Positions 17,895-26,837 of a stretch of DNA of 64,000 bases are shown here, in pieces. Source of the stretch: Sphingomicrobium clamense (GTDB lineage Bacteria > Pseudomonadota > Alphaproteobacteria > Sphingomonadales > Sphingomonadaceae); assembly GCF_019264355.1 (NCBI RefSeq), contig NZ_JAHVAH010000001.1, positions 1,720,001 to 1,784,000 of the forward strand. Direction: 5' to 3'. Every line of letters starts with the position of its first letter. The stretch's first letter is position 1. The notes under the pieces were generated by a model that made no database searches, had not been told where the DNA came from, and worked only from the letters and a program-made list of their open reading frames with translations. The position numbers were made by a program, and so were the translations under genes.

Positions 17895-20800
17895 TAATCC
17901 TTTGAAATGCGCGCGTTGGCGCCGACCCGGCCAAGCGAGCTGACCGTGGCCAAGATCGAGAGCCAGCGCGTGACGCGATATTCGAGCTGCGTCGCCGTAT
18001 AGTCGTCGCCGTCGGTGATCACCTCGACATAGAGACGCCGGGTAATGTTCTTGCCTGCGGCGATGCTGGTCCCCTGCCCCGTCGCGACATCCGCCGGGAG
18101 GATGCGTAGCCGGTCGAGCCCGACGGCGTTGCGCAGCGCATTGATCGGGTCGAGCCCCCCGCCGCCGCCCTGAAGCGAGGCGACCGCCGCGGCCAGCTGC
18201 ACCGCTTCGGCCGCCGACAAATTGGTGATCGAGGTGCCGAACAGGATGCGCGACAGCAATTCGTCTTCGGGCAGCGCGGGCACGCTGGTGAAGCGGATGC
18301 GCGGGTTCGCGCCCGTTCCCTCGACGTTGACCGTCGCCGACAGGCCCGACACGTCGGCGTCCGCCTCGATATCGAGCAGCGGATCGGGCGGGCTCTCGCT
18401 GCGGAAGCGTATGAGGCCGTTCTGCAGCCGGAAATTACGCCCTGCAAAGTCATAATCGCCGCGAATGAGCCGCGCCTCGCCGCGCATGCGCGGATCGTCA
18501 AGCGTCCCGCCAATGGCAAGGTCGGTGCTCCATTCGCTCTCGATCCCGAGACCGCGCACCGCGAGTGGGCCACCGGTCACGTCGACGTCGAGCCGCCACG
18601 GCACCAGCTGCTGGCGCGTGATGAGCTGGCCGGGCGGCGTACCGCGTTCGACAACATCGAGCCTCGGCACTGCCGCGACGGTTCCTGCCGTTCCCAACCG
18701 GAAACGCCCGTCGACCAGGTCGACGTCGCCCGAAATCGTCCCGCCATTGCCGTCGGAGCGGATGCGCAGCGGGCCGGTGACGGTCGCGGCGATATCGTCG
18801 CGGTCGAGCAACTTGGCACGGTCGGCCTGGAAATCCATTTCGATCCCGATTGCGCCACCTGCAAAGTCGAGCGCGCCCGACCCGCTGACCGATCCGCCGC
18901 CCGGCGTGGTGCCGGCAATACCGCTTAAGGTAAGGCGCGATCCGGAGAAGCGCCCGTCGCCGCGCAGATTTTCGACCACCGTGCCCGAGACAGGGCTTTC
19001 GATCCGCGCACCCTCGGTCGACAGCCGTCCGGCAATGCGCGGGACGAGCAGCGAACCGCGGACATCGACGCCCGCTTCGAGCGGGCCGGTGAGGTCGAAC
19101 AGTTCGAAGCCCGACAGACGCCATAACGCGTCTGCAGGGCCGTCATAACGAAGCTGCGCGAGGAGCGGCGAAGCCATCAACTGGCCGGGGAGCCCGCCGC
19201 GCCCATTGAGCCGGATACGCGCCTGCGCCCTGCCCACCGTCTCACCGTCGAGTGCGGCGACCGCGCGGAAGCCCGCAATACCTTTGTCGAGCCGACCGCG
19301 CAGCGCAACATCGATCGGCTGCGATGCCGTCAGCAGTCCGGACCGGGTCAGGCCCCTGACCTTTAGATCGACCTCGCCACTCGGCTGCGCGCCGAGGTCG
19401 AGATCGATGCTCCCGTCGGCTGTGCCACCCAGTTCGATCTCGGCATCGACAAGGTCGAAAATTCGCAGCGGCATGCGCTTCAGCTCGGCCGCGAAACGGG
19501 GGACCGGTCCAAGTTGTCCGGATACCGTCGCGCTCCCGCGACCGTAAGTCAGGCTGGTCGCCTGGAGACGCCAGTTGCCGTCCGCATCGGCGACGAGGAT
19601 GGCGGGCGACGTCAGCTCGAGCGCATCGCCCTCAAGGTTGCCCTCGGCGCCGATGGTAATGCGATCGGGCGCGAGCGTGCCCGACAAGACGAGATCGAAG
19701 TCGGCCCCGCGCTGGCCTTCCATCTGCGCATCGAAACTCCCGCGCCCGTTGGCATAACGTACCGACGCGTCGAGCCTCGTCACGTCGAGCCCGCCAATGT
19801 CGGCGCGGCGGGTCGCGATCCGGCCCTGCGCCTGGAGACCGCCGTCACCGCCGAGCAGGATCACGGCGTCGACATCCCCGTCGGCGAATTGCATCGGCGG
19901 TGGGCCAGGGAAATTGGCGTCATCGAGCGTCAATTCGAGGGCAATTCGCTGCTGGCCATCGCCGACCGGCGCAATCGCGATCGTCCCGCCAATCTCGCCC
20001 CCCGCCAGCCGCAGCGTGCCGTCCAGCCCGCCCTCGACGATATTCAGCCGTCCGCTGCCCTCGCTCCCCGCGAGGCGGAGCGAGGCGATATCGACGGCGC
20101 CCTGCCGGCCTTCGGGCAAGAGGATCGCGCCTTCGCTTGCGAAGGGACCGAAGCGCGATTGGCCCTCCGCCTCATAGAGAAAGCCGTTTTCGTCGGGCGT
20201 CAGGTCGAGCGTGACGTCGCGCAGGCCTAGCGCCTCGTTGGGCGCGGCCAATTGCAGCAAAATCGTCGGCCGCGTGAGCTCCCCGTCGAGCGTCAAGATC
20301 ACGGGCCCATAATCGTCATGCGTGCCTTCCGCCTCGAACGCGAATGTCCCGTCGGCGCGCCGTCGACCGCTGCCCGACAGCGAAAGCTTGGGCGCCTCGA
20401 TCGACAAATTGTCGAAGCGCAGTTCGCCCCCCGGACCCTGCGCGATGCGCGTCTCGATCACCGGATTACCGCCAGCGATTCCCGCAAGGAATTCATTGTC
20501 GAACCGCGTGACCTCCGCCCGCGCTCGGCCGCGGAAACCGCGTTCGTCGAGGTCGAGATCGGCGGTCACGTCGACCCGGCCCAGTCCGGGAATTTCATAT
20601 CCCGGCAGCCGCCCGTCGAGCGCGACCGCGGTGGCTCCCGTGGCCAGGTCGACCAGCACGTCGAGTGTCCCGGACAGGCGGCGGGTGCGATACTGCAAGT
20701 CGTCGCCCCGCAGCTGCGAATCGGACCACATGAGAATGCCGCGCACCTCGAGATTCTGGAGGATCTTCTCGACCTGCGGCCCCGCGCCTGTCACCCGCCG

Positions 20801-22033
20801 TGCCGAGAAGGTCAGCGGAATGCGCCGCGGCAGCCGCGACCAGTTGCCCTGCCCGTCGGCCTGCGCGTCGATCAGCGTCGTCCCGTCGACCGAGAGGCGC
20901 GGCGCGGTGGCCCGATAAGCGAAGCGTACCGTGTCGAAGGCCCCGTCGAGCGTGAGAGACAGCCGCACCGGCGCGCCGCTTGCCTGCGCGATCAGCGCGG
21001 AGGGTCGCTTGAGCTCGGCACCGATGGCGAGATCGACGAACCGCTCGGCGGCAAGGTCGACCGCTCCATCGGCGACCAGCGACAGCGCGTTCCCCGAAAG
21101 GCGGACATTACCCGAATAGAGCTGCCCGCCCTGCGCCACGTCCGCCTCGATCCGGGAATCGCCGGCCAGCAGGGTTGCCGCGGTGCCGGACAGGAAGGGC
21201 GCCGCGCGCACCGTGCCTTCGATCCCGTAGCGCCCGTCGGCCGCGCGCAGGTCCAGGTCGGCGACTGTCTCGTCGCCGAGCGTCATGTTCGCGGCTCCGG
21301 CCCAGTCGGACCAGCTTCCCTTGCCCTCGATCCGCGCCGTCACGGCTTCGTCGACGCCGAGCAGCGTCGGGATCAGCCCGTCACCCGGTGCCTCGGCGAC
21401 CAGCGAAAGATCGAGCCGGTCGGCGTCGGGCGCCGCATCGAGCCCCAGCCGTACGCTATCGCCACCGTCGAGCGCGGCATCGAGACGCGCCAACGCGCGC
21501 CCCGCGCGGATTGTTAGCGCGCCCTCGACCGACCCACTGCGCGCCGTTCCAGTGACCTCTTTTTCGACGACCAGCCGGTCGATCGCGAGCCGCCCGATGT
21601 GGATGTCGAAGGCCGGCAGGATCGGCTTGTCTTCATTGGAAGGCGTGGTCCTGGGAAGTCGCAGCAGGGTCACCTGCGGCGACTCCAGCCGGTCGATATG
21701 CAGCTTGTCGTAGAGCCAGGCCGTCGGCGCCCAATCGACCTGGATTTCGGGCGATGTCAGGAACACGCCTTCGGGATCGTGTAGCTCGACATTGCGCAGC
21801 ACCATCTCGTTATAGATCGACCCGTCGATCCGCCCGATCTTGGCGCGCAGGCCGCCGCCAAGGTCACGCTCCTCGATCCGGTCGATCAGGAAACGATGGC
21901 CGGGGCCCGTATCGATGAAGACGAGCGCGCCTGCGACGAGACCGAGAATGACGATCAGCGCGACGAGGATCTCGTTGCCGATCCGCCGCTTGAGGCTCTT
22001 GCGTTTGGGCAGCGCGGGGTCGCGTTCGGCCAT
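17891..22033 (-). CDS. tamB: Translocation and assembly module protein TamB
   Basis: 1380 residues. An N-terminal membrane anchor (about 22-45, LVALIVILGLVAGALVFID) precedes a long repetitive beta-rich region of AsmA/TamB type, and the C-terminal DUF490/TamB domain shows ERGTPPGQLITRQQLVPW, IRGDYDFAGRNFRLQNGLIRF and LPEDELLSRILFG. The protein spans the periplasm as a hydrophobic groove and works with TamA in outer-membrane lipid or barrel-protein traffic. The ATG at 22033 shares one base with the tamA stop (TGATG); the longer frame to 22189 only reads through tamA. The gene ends on the interlocked stop near 17891. Confidence 0.93.
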   Translation of the reverse strand: MAERDPALPKRKSLKRRIGNEILVALIVILGLVAGALVFIDTGPGHRFLIDRIEERDLGGGLRAKIGRIDGSIYNEMVLRNVELHDPEGVFLTSPEIQVDWAPTAWLYDKLHIDRLESPQVTLLRLPRTTPSNEDKPILPAFDIHIGRLAIDRLVVEKEVTGTARSGSVEGALTIRAGRALARLDAALDGGDSVRLGLDAAPDADRLDLSLVAEAPGDGLIPTLLGVDEAVTARIEGKGSWSDWAGAANMTLGDETVADLDLRAADGRYGIEGTVRAAPFLSGTAATLLAGDSRIEADVAQGGQLYSGNVRLSGNALSLVADGAVDLAAERFVDLAIGAELKRPSALIAQASGAPVRLSLTLDGAFDTVRFAYRATAPRLSVDGTTLIDAQADGQGNWSRLPRRIPLTFSARRVTGAGPQVEKILQNLEVRGILMWSDSQLRGDDLQYRTRRLSGTLDVLVDLATGATAVALDGRLPGYEIPGLGRVDVTADLDLDERGFRGRARAEVTRFDNEFLAGIAGGNPVIETRIAQGPGGELRFDNLSIEAPKLSLSGSGRRRADGTFAFEAEGTHDDYGPVILTLDGELTRPTILLQLAAPNEALGLRDVTLDLTPDENGFLYEAEGQSRFGPFASEGAILLPEGRQGAVDIASLRLAGSEGSGRLNIVEGGLDGTLRLAGGEIGGTIAIAPVGDGQQRIALELTLDDANFPGPPPMQFADGDVDAVILLGGDGGLQAQGRIATRRADIGGLDVTRLDASVRYANGRGSFDAQMEGQRGADFDLVLSGTLAPDRITIGAEGNLEGDALELTSPAILVADADGNWRLQATSLTYGRGSATVSGQLGPVPRFAAELKRMPLRIFDLVDAEIELGGTADGSIDLDLGAQPSGEVDLKVRGLTRSGLLTASQPIDVALRGRLDKGIAGFRAVAALDGETVGRAQARIRLNGRGGLPGQLMASPLLAQLRYDGPADALWRLSGFELFDLTGPLEAGVDVRGSLLVPRIAGRLSTEGARIESPVSGTVVENLRGDGRFSGSRLTLSGIAGTTPGGGSVSGSGALDFAGGAIGIEMDFQADRAKLLDRDDIAATVTGPLRIRSDGNGGTISGDVDLVDGRFRLGTAGTVAAVPRLDVVERGTPPGQLITRQQLVPWRLDVDVTGGPLAVRGLGIESEWSTDLAIGGTLDDPRMRGEARLIRGDYDFAGRNFRLQNGLIRFRSESPPDPLLDIEADADVSGLSATVNVEGTGANPRIRFTSVPALPEDELLSRILFGTSITNLSAAEAVQLAAAVASLQGGGGGLDPINALRNAVGLDRLRILPADVATGQGTSIAAGKNITRRLYVEVITDGDDYTATQLEYRVTRWLSILATVSSLGRVGANARISKDY

Positions 22034-24000
22034 CAGAAGGCCTGCCCCAGGCTGACGACCACCGCGATGCGACTGTCGCCCTCCTGCCGATTGATCGGCG
22101 TCCCGACGTCGAGCCGGATGGGCCCGAAGCTGGAATAATAACGCGCACCGACGCCGACCCCGAACTGCCAGTCGCGCGTGCCCGGCCACGGTCCCGACGA
22201 CAGGCGCCCTGCATCGATAAACGGGACAATCCCGAATTGACGGTCCGCGCCGAAGCGATAGCGCGCCTCGAGCGAGAACTCGGTCAGCGAGCGTCCGCCG
22301 ATCGGGTCGCCGACCACGTCTTTCGGGCCAAGCTGCTGATAGCCATAGCCACGTACCGAGCTGCCGCCGCCGGCATAGAAGCGCCGCGACGGGGCGATAT
22401 TGTCCCGCACAGCGCCCCAGATCGTCGCGACCTTGGCGCGGCCGGCAATGACGAGATTTTCGTTGGCGGGCCAGTAGGCGCTACCCTCGACTTCGGCGCG
22501 GAGGTAGGTCTCGCGCGTGCCAGCCTCGATCTGGTCTCCCGCCAATGTGAACGTGTCGAGCTCGACGCTGAGCTCGGGCGAAAGGCGTCCGCCGAGCCGG
22601 AACCCGCTGGTCGGGTCGAGCAAGCTGTCGGTGCCGTCGTAGCGCAGCGCCCCGCCGATTGCGGCGATGAAAAAGGCGCGTTCGAAGGTAAAATCGACAT
22701 CGGGCAAGCGGTCGCGCTCGTCCAGCGCAAGCATCTCGGCCTCGAGCGACCATACCCAAGGCTTCTGCCACAAGAAGTTGGTGACCCGTTCGACACCGGC
22801 GCCAAGGCCGACGAATTTCGACTGGTAGGCGTCGCGCTCGATATTGCCCGCGATCAGCTGCGCGGTCAGGATGCGGTCGCGCTGTTTCCAGTTGGACCGG
22901 CGGTACAGGACCCCCGCCCTTTGCTCCTGCGTCCCCACGACGCCCGTCAGCGTCAGCGCGCCTTCGGGATTGAAGAAGTTGCGATGCGTCCAGCTGGCTT
23001 CCGCGCGAAGGCCCTCGCCAGTCTGGAAACCCGCCGCCCCGGAGATGGTCCGCGGCGGCGCGGGCGAAAGGTTGATGTCGAGATCGACCACTCCATCCTC
23101 GACATTCTCGACAATCTCGATGTCGCCGATCAGGCCGGTCTGGATCAGGGCGCGACGCAGGTCGCCGACAAGCGTGCTGTCATAGGTGTCGCCCGGTTCG
23201 AAGCGGGCCAGCGTCGTGACGTGCTTGTCGGGAAATGGCGGCGCGCCGGACACCCGGATGGCCCCGAACTGCGCCTCGAGACCCGGATCGACGGGAAGCG
23301 TCAGGCTGGCCGATTGCGTGTCATGATCGATGACGATCTGCTGCTCGCCAATCTCGGCGAGCGCATAGCCGCGGCGCCCCATTGCGTCCTCGATGCGCGC
23401 GCGGGCGGCAATGACTTCCTCGGCGCGTACGGGGCCGCCTTCGCGAATGCCGAAGATGGCGCGCAGCGCGCTGGCCTCTTCGGCGCCGGTCGCCTCGATA
23501 CCGGGCAGCGCCACCGTCTCGAACCGATAGACTGGCCCTGCCTCGACCTCTAGGGTGACCAGTATCCAGCCCTCGTGCGCGCGGGTGCGCGGCGTGACGG
23601 TGGCGGCGTAATAGCCCTCGGCGCGCATCAGTTCGGCGAGGATCAACGCATCGGCCTGCGCACGGCGGTCGACTTGCGAAACGGTTTCCGCTTCGCCGTC
23701 GCCTTGCTCGAGATTGGAGAGGCCGTCGAAGGCGCTGCGAATATCCCCATCGACCGCATCGGGAACGCCGGTTAGCGTGATGGTGTAGCGCGGCGTGCCG
23801 GGCTCTACCGGCGCAGGCGCGGCGTCAGGGTTGCCGTCGATCGCGATCGCGTCCGGCCGTTCGTCGCCGGGCGCTTCGGGCCAGGCGATGCCGAGGTCGG
23901 GCAATTCCTCAAGGTCGGATAGAGGATCGGTTTCCTGTGCGAGCGCGGCTGTAGGATCGAGCCATAGCGCGGCCCCGCACAGAAACCATGCGTGACGCAT
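22033..24000 (-). CDS. tamA: Outer-membrane assembly protein TamA (BamA family)
   Basis: 655 residues from the ATG at 24000, which gives a signal peptide ending ALAQE; an in-frame ATG at 24027 is the alternative. POTRA-like domains follow a Pro/Asp-rich stretch: YTITLTGVPDAVDGDI, VYRFETVALPGI, and GAIRVSGAPPFPDKHV. The C-terminal half is the 16-strand barrel, with the family loop FYAGGGSSVRGYGYQQLGP and the ending VVVSLGQAF with terminal Phe. It forms the outer-membrane end of the TAM complex. tamB is translationally coupled downstream by TGATG. Confidence 0.93.
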   Translation of the reverse strand: MRHAWFLCGAALWLDPTAALAQETDPLSDLEELPDLGIAWPEAPGDERPDAIAIDGNPDAAPAPVEPGTPRYTITLTGVPDAVDGDIRSAFDGLSNLEQGDGEAETVSQVDRRAQADALILAELMRAEGYYAATVTPRTRAHEGWILVTLEVEAGPVYRFETVALPGIEATGAEEASALRAIFGIREGGPVRAEEVIAARARIEDAMGRRGYALAEIGEQQIVIDHDTQSASLTLPVDPGLEAQFGAIRVSGAPPFPDKHVTTLARFEPGDTYDSTLVGDLRRALIQTGLIGDIEIVENVEDGVVDLDINLSPAPPRTISGAAGFQTGEGLRAEASWTHRNFFNPEGALTLTGVVGTQEQRAGVLYRRSNWKQRDRILTAQLIAGNIERDAYQSKFVGLGAGVERVTNFLWQKPWVWSLEAEMLALDERDRLPDVDFTFERAFFIAAIGGALRYDGTDSLLDPTSGFRLGGRLSPELSVELDTFTLAGDQIEAGTRETYLRAEVEGSAYWPANENLVIAGRAKVATIWGAVRDNIAPSRRFYAGGGSSVRGYGYQQLGPKDVVGDPIGGRSLTEFSLEARYRFGADRQFGIVPFIDAGRLSSGPWPGTRDWQFGVGVGARYYSSFGPIRLDVGTPINRQEGDSRIAVVVSLGQAF

Positions 24001-24070
24001 GGACAAAACGCCCGACCCGCGAACCATAAGGAGGCGAGCCTAGTCCGGCTTTGGACGGCGTGAAAGCTCT

Positions 24071-24280
24071 TTAGTGGATCGTGCCCGCGGCTTCGCGATC
24101 GCCCAACGCGACGATCAGCCGTTCGATCTGCCGCCAGTGGCAGTAGCGGATGACGTTGCCGTTGGCGCGGCTGGTTTCGGCACGCGCGGCCGCTTCATAG
24201 CCGGCATCCTCCCCGAAGATGGAGATGAGCTGGGTGGCGTCGTCGACCGCTTGGGGGCCGGAAATGAAGGGCGTGTCCAT
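24071..24280 (-). CDS. Small conserved hypothetical protein (DUF6961-like)
   Basis: 69 residues: a short N-terminus (MDTPFISGPQAVDDATQLI), a Glu/Ala helix containing FGEDAGYEAAARAE, then NVIRYCHWRQIERLIVALG. No membrane segment. I recall near-identical small proteins, annotated DUF6961, in sphingomonads, often near S24-type or SOS genes; here an S24-like remnant lies 75 bases upstream. Function unknown. Confidence 0.65.
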   Translation of the reverse strand: MDTPFISGPQAVDDATQLISIFGEDAGYEAAARAETSRANGNVIRYCHWRQIERLIVALGDREAAGTIH

Positions 24281-24355
24281 GACCCACCCTTTAACCCCGC
24301 GGCGATTGCATCATCGCCAACGGTCATGATCAACGCCGCGGTAACCATGAAAATT

Positions 24356-24538
24356 TCAGTCGAGCTTGCGCCCCGCCCAGAGCACGCGTCCCACGATGTC
24401 GAGATCGGCAGGCGAGCGGTCGGGCCAGTCGGGATAGGAAGGATTGTCCGGCCATGTCGTGATCGACGTCGTCATGCCGCAATCGCCGGTGATCGAAAAA
24501 GACGGGTCGGTCGTGATCGACCCCGAAGCTCTGACCAT
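24356..24538 (-). pseudogene. C-terminal remnant of an S24/LexA-type peptidase-regulator
   Basis: A 60-codon frame whose end, DNPSYPDWPDRSPADLDIVGRVLWAGRKLD, matches the usual C-terminus of S24-family phage-type repressors (SDNPAYPDWP... IIGRVVWxGRKL). The helix-turn-helix and the catalytic Ser part are missing, and an in-frame stop lies directly before the ATG. It therefore looks like the tail of a decayed gene rather than a complete small protein. It lies between the DUF6961-like gene and a hypothetical membrane protein. Confidence 0.55.
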
Positions 24539-24550
24539 CCGCTCGGACGA

Positions 24551-25123
24551 CTAGCCCTTGTCCGAGCGCAACCCCTTCAACGCGGCCGCGAGGGCATCGC
24601 TGGCATCGGGCACCAGCTCGGGACCACCGGGCGCCGGGGGGCGCGGCCCCTCGCCAGCCGCAAGATGCGCGTCGATGCGCGCCTTGATCTTGGCCGGGTC
24701 GCCGCGACCGCCGCGCTCGCCCCCGAACAGGGCGACGACGCGATTGTCGTCGCGCGGTAGCGGGTCGTCGAGCAGCAGCACGTCTTCGTCGACGTCATGC
24801 TCGGCCGCGGGCGCGGCAAGCGCGTCGAAAGCCGACGCAATCCGCTGCTGCGCGTCGGCGACCGCCGTTGGGGCGGGTTGATCGAGCAACAGCTCTTCGG
24901 GTTCCTGGAACTCGGGAAGCGGCAGCGGCTCGAGCGCGATCGGGCGCGTGCGGCCGCCAGACCCCACCCGCTTCATCAGCGCAAGAACACCGACAAAGCC
25001 GACACCGCCTGCGGCCACGGGCGCGAGGGGCGAGCCGACCAGCATGGCGCAGCACCAGCCGCTGGCTCCGCCGGCGATGGCCGAGGTGCCGTAATCAAGC
25101 AGTGATTCGAACCGTTTTTCCAT
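24551..25123 (-). CDS. Hypothetical membrane-anchored acidic protein
   Basis: 190 residues. Two adjacent hydrophobic stretches (about 12-50, SAIAGGASGWCCAMLVGS and PVAAGGVGFVGVLALMK) could form a membrane hairpin. The rest is a Pro/Asp-rich cytoplasmic-type tail (LLLDDPLPRDDNRVVALFGGERGG) with a helical end. No catalytic motif and no family recognised, although the gene order with the DUF6961-like gene looks like a sphingomonad-specific cluster. The start at 25123 is the first ATG of the frame. Confidence 0.65.
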   Translation of the reverse strand: MEKRFESLLDYGTSAIAGGASGWCCAMLVGSPLAPVAAGGVGFVGVLALMKRVGSGGRTRPIALEPLPLPEFQEPEELLLDQPAPTAVADAQQRIASAFDALAAPAAEHDVDEDVLLLDDPLPRDDNRVVALFGGERGGRGDPAKIKARIDAHLAAGEGPRPPAPGGPELVPDASDALAAALKGLRSDKG

Positions 25124-25157
25124 GCCGTCATCCTAGGGCGGACTGGTTGACCAATCC

Positions 25158-25694
25158 TTAGCCGCAAAGCGCCCTGGCGATGGCGGCGTTGAAATCGGGC
25201 ACATCCTCGGGCTGGCGCGAGGTGATGAGATTGCCGTCGACCACGACGCTACGATCGACTACCTCGCCGCCCGCATTGCGCAAATCGGTGCGGATCGAGG
25301 GCCAGCTGGTGACCGTCTTGCCGCGCACGATGTCGGCTTCGACCAGCAGCCACGGCCCGTGGCAGATCGCCGCGACCGGCTTGCCTGCCTCGTCGAAAGC
25401 GCGAATGAGCGCGACGGCGGTGTCATTGGTGCGCAGATGGTCGGGATTGATAACCCCACCGGGCAGCACGAGCGCGTCGTAATCGCCCGCGTCGACCTCT
25501 TCGATTTTCAGGTCGGGCTGGACCTTGATGGTCGGCTCGTCGGCCACGCGCGCCTGGATCGGCTGCAGGTCGGGTGCGGCGATCACGACCCTTGCGCCCG
25601 CCTTGGCAAGGTCGTCGCGCGGGCCGGTGAGCTCGACTTCCTCGAACCCGTCGCTCGCCATGATCAGCACGCTCTTGCCCGTCAAATCGTCCAT
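25158..25694 (-). CDS. DJ-1/PfpI family protein (type 1 glutamine amidotransferase-like)
   Basis: 178 residues. The nucleophile elbow AAICHGPWLL with Cys followed by His, the preceding ALVLPGGVINPDHLR and the early Glu in GFEEVEL are those of PfpI/YhbO-type proteins, which act as protein/nucleotide deglycases or chaperones. The ATG at 25694 has a GGAGACAGGA site and gives the family start (LTGKSVLIMASDGFEEVEL), so the longer frame to 25763 is rejected. It is divergent from topoisomerase IB, sharing a 67-base promoter region. Confidence 0.9.
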   Translation of the reverse strand: MDDLTGKSVLIMASDGFEEVELTGPRDDLAKAGARVVIAAPDLQPIQARVADEPTIKVQPDLKIEEVDAGDYDALVLPGGVINPDHLRTNDTAVALIRAFDEAGKPVAAICHGPWLLVEADIVRGKTVTSWPSIRTDLRNAGGEVVDRSVVVDGNLITSRQPEDVPDFNAAIARALCG

Positions 25695-25761
25695 GAAATC
25701 CTGTCTCCGTCTGATGATCGCTCGTGGAACCGAACGCCCTGCCAGCGCTTCATGATCCGTC

Positions 25762-26805
25762 ATGCCCGCCGACTTGCGCCAATCGAACGATGAAGAACCC
25801 GGCTACTCACGCCGCCGGTTCGGCAAGGGGTTCGCCTTCTACGATGCGGGCGGACATAAGGTCGAGGACGAGGCGATCAAGAAGCGCCTGAACGCGCTTG
25901 CCGTGCCCCCCGCCTATCGCAACGTCTGGTATTGTCGCGACGAGAACGGGCATATCCAGGCGACCGGCTATGACGAGAAGGGCCGCAAGCAATATCGCTA
26001 TCATGACGAATATCGGCTTCACGCCGAGGCCGACAAGTTCGCGCGCACGGCCGAGTTCGGCAAGGCGCTGCCCAAGATCCGCAAGCGCGTGGCCAAGGAC
26101 CTGCGCAAGCGCAAGCTATCGCGCGAAACGGTCCTTGCTGCGGTGGTACGCCTGCTCGACACGGCGCATCTTAGAATCGGCAATCGCCGTTACGCGAAAG
26201 GGAATAAGAGCTTTGGCCTGACGACGCTTCGAGTGCGCCATGTCGAGCGGCTGAAAACGCGGCTGAAGGTCAACTTTCGCGGCAAGCACGGGGTCAAGCG
26301 CGACGTGACCATTACCGAACCCGCGCTGGTGCGCATCCTGTCGGAATGCCAGGACCTGCCGGGGCAGGAACTGTTCCAATATCTCGATGACAACGGAAAA
26401 CGCCGGACGATCGATAGCGCCGACGTGAACGACTATTTGCGCGCGATCAGCGGCACCGACTTCACCGCGAAGAAATTCCGCACGTGGGGCGCCTCGAAGC
26501 TGGCGATGGAGGAGATCCTGGCGGCGAAGAAGGAGCGGCGGCCCTTGTCGGTTGCCAACCTGATCGAACCGGTCGCCGAGGCGCTCGGCAATACGCCCGC
26601 GGTCACGCGCTCCTCCTATATCCACCCCTTGCTGGTCGAAGCCGTGAAAGCCGAGCCACTCGACCCGCTCAAGGGCAAGAAGCCGGTCAAGCGCAAGCGC
26701 CGCGGGCTGAGCAAGGCGGAAACGCAGCTGCTTGCCTTCCTCGACGGCGACAAAAAGAGCATGCGTCGTCGCCTGCTCAACGTGCTTCGGGTCGACCGCG
26801 GTTGA
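25762..26805 (+). CDS. DNA topoisomerase IB
   Basis: 347 residues, a poxvirus-like bacterial type IB enzyme that relaxes supercoils by single-strand nicking and religation. Seen: RFGKGFAFYD and PPAYRNVWYC in the N-terminal part, LLDTAHLRIGNRRYAKGNKSFGLTTL, the FTAKKFRTWGASKLA box with catalytic Arg, and TRSSYIHP with the active-site Tyr. The family is scattered in bacteria and common in alphaproteobacteria. The MscS-type gene follows after 32 bases. Confidence 0.93.
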   Translation: MPADLRQSNDEEPGYSRRRFGKGFAFYDAGGHKVEDEAIKKRLNALAVPPAYRNVWYCRDENGHIQATGYDEKGRKQYRYHDEYRLHAEADKFARTAEFGKALPKIRKRVAKDLRKRKLSRETVLAAVVRLLDTAHLRIGNRRYAKGNKSFGLTTLRVRHVERLKTRLKVNFRGKHGVKRDVTITEPALVRILSECQDLPGQELFQYLDDNGKRRTIDSADVNDYLRAISGTDFTAKKFRTWGASKLAMEEILAAKKERRPLSVANLIEPVAEALGNTPAVTRSSYIHPLLVEAVKAEPLDPLKGKKPVKRKRRGLSKAETQLLAFLDGDKKSMRRRLLNVLRVDRG

Positions 26806-26837
26806 ACTTGCGCGCTTGTGCCCCCATTGAGGAGCGC

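Noticed and set aside
20252..21517. 421-codon frame antisense to tamB
   Set aside because: Arg/Gln-rich shadow within a conserved gene; no ribosome site.
25726..25750. Second EcfG-type promoter before topoisomerase IB
   Set aside because: GGAAC is present but the expected CGTT at N16-17 is not; the site reads CTTC.
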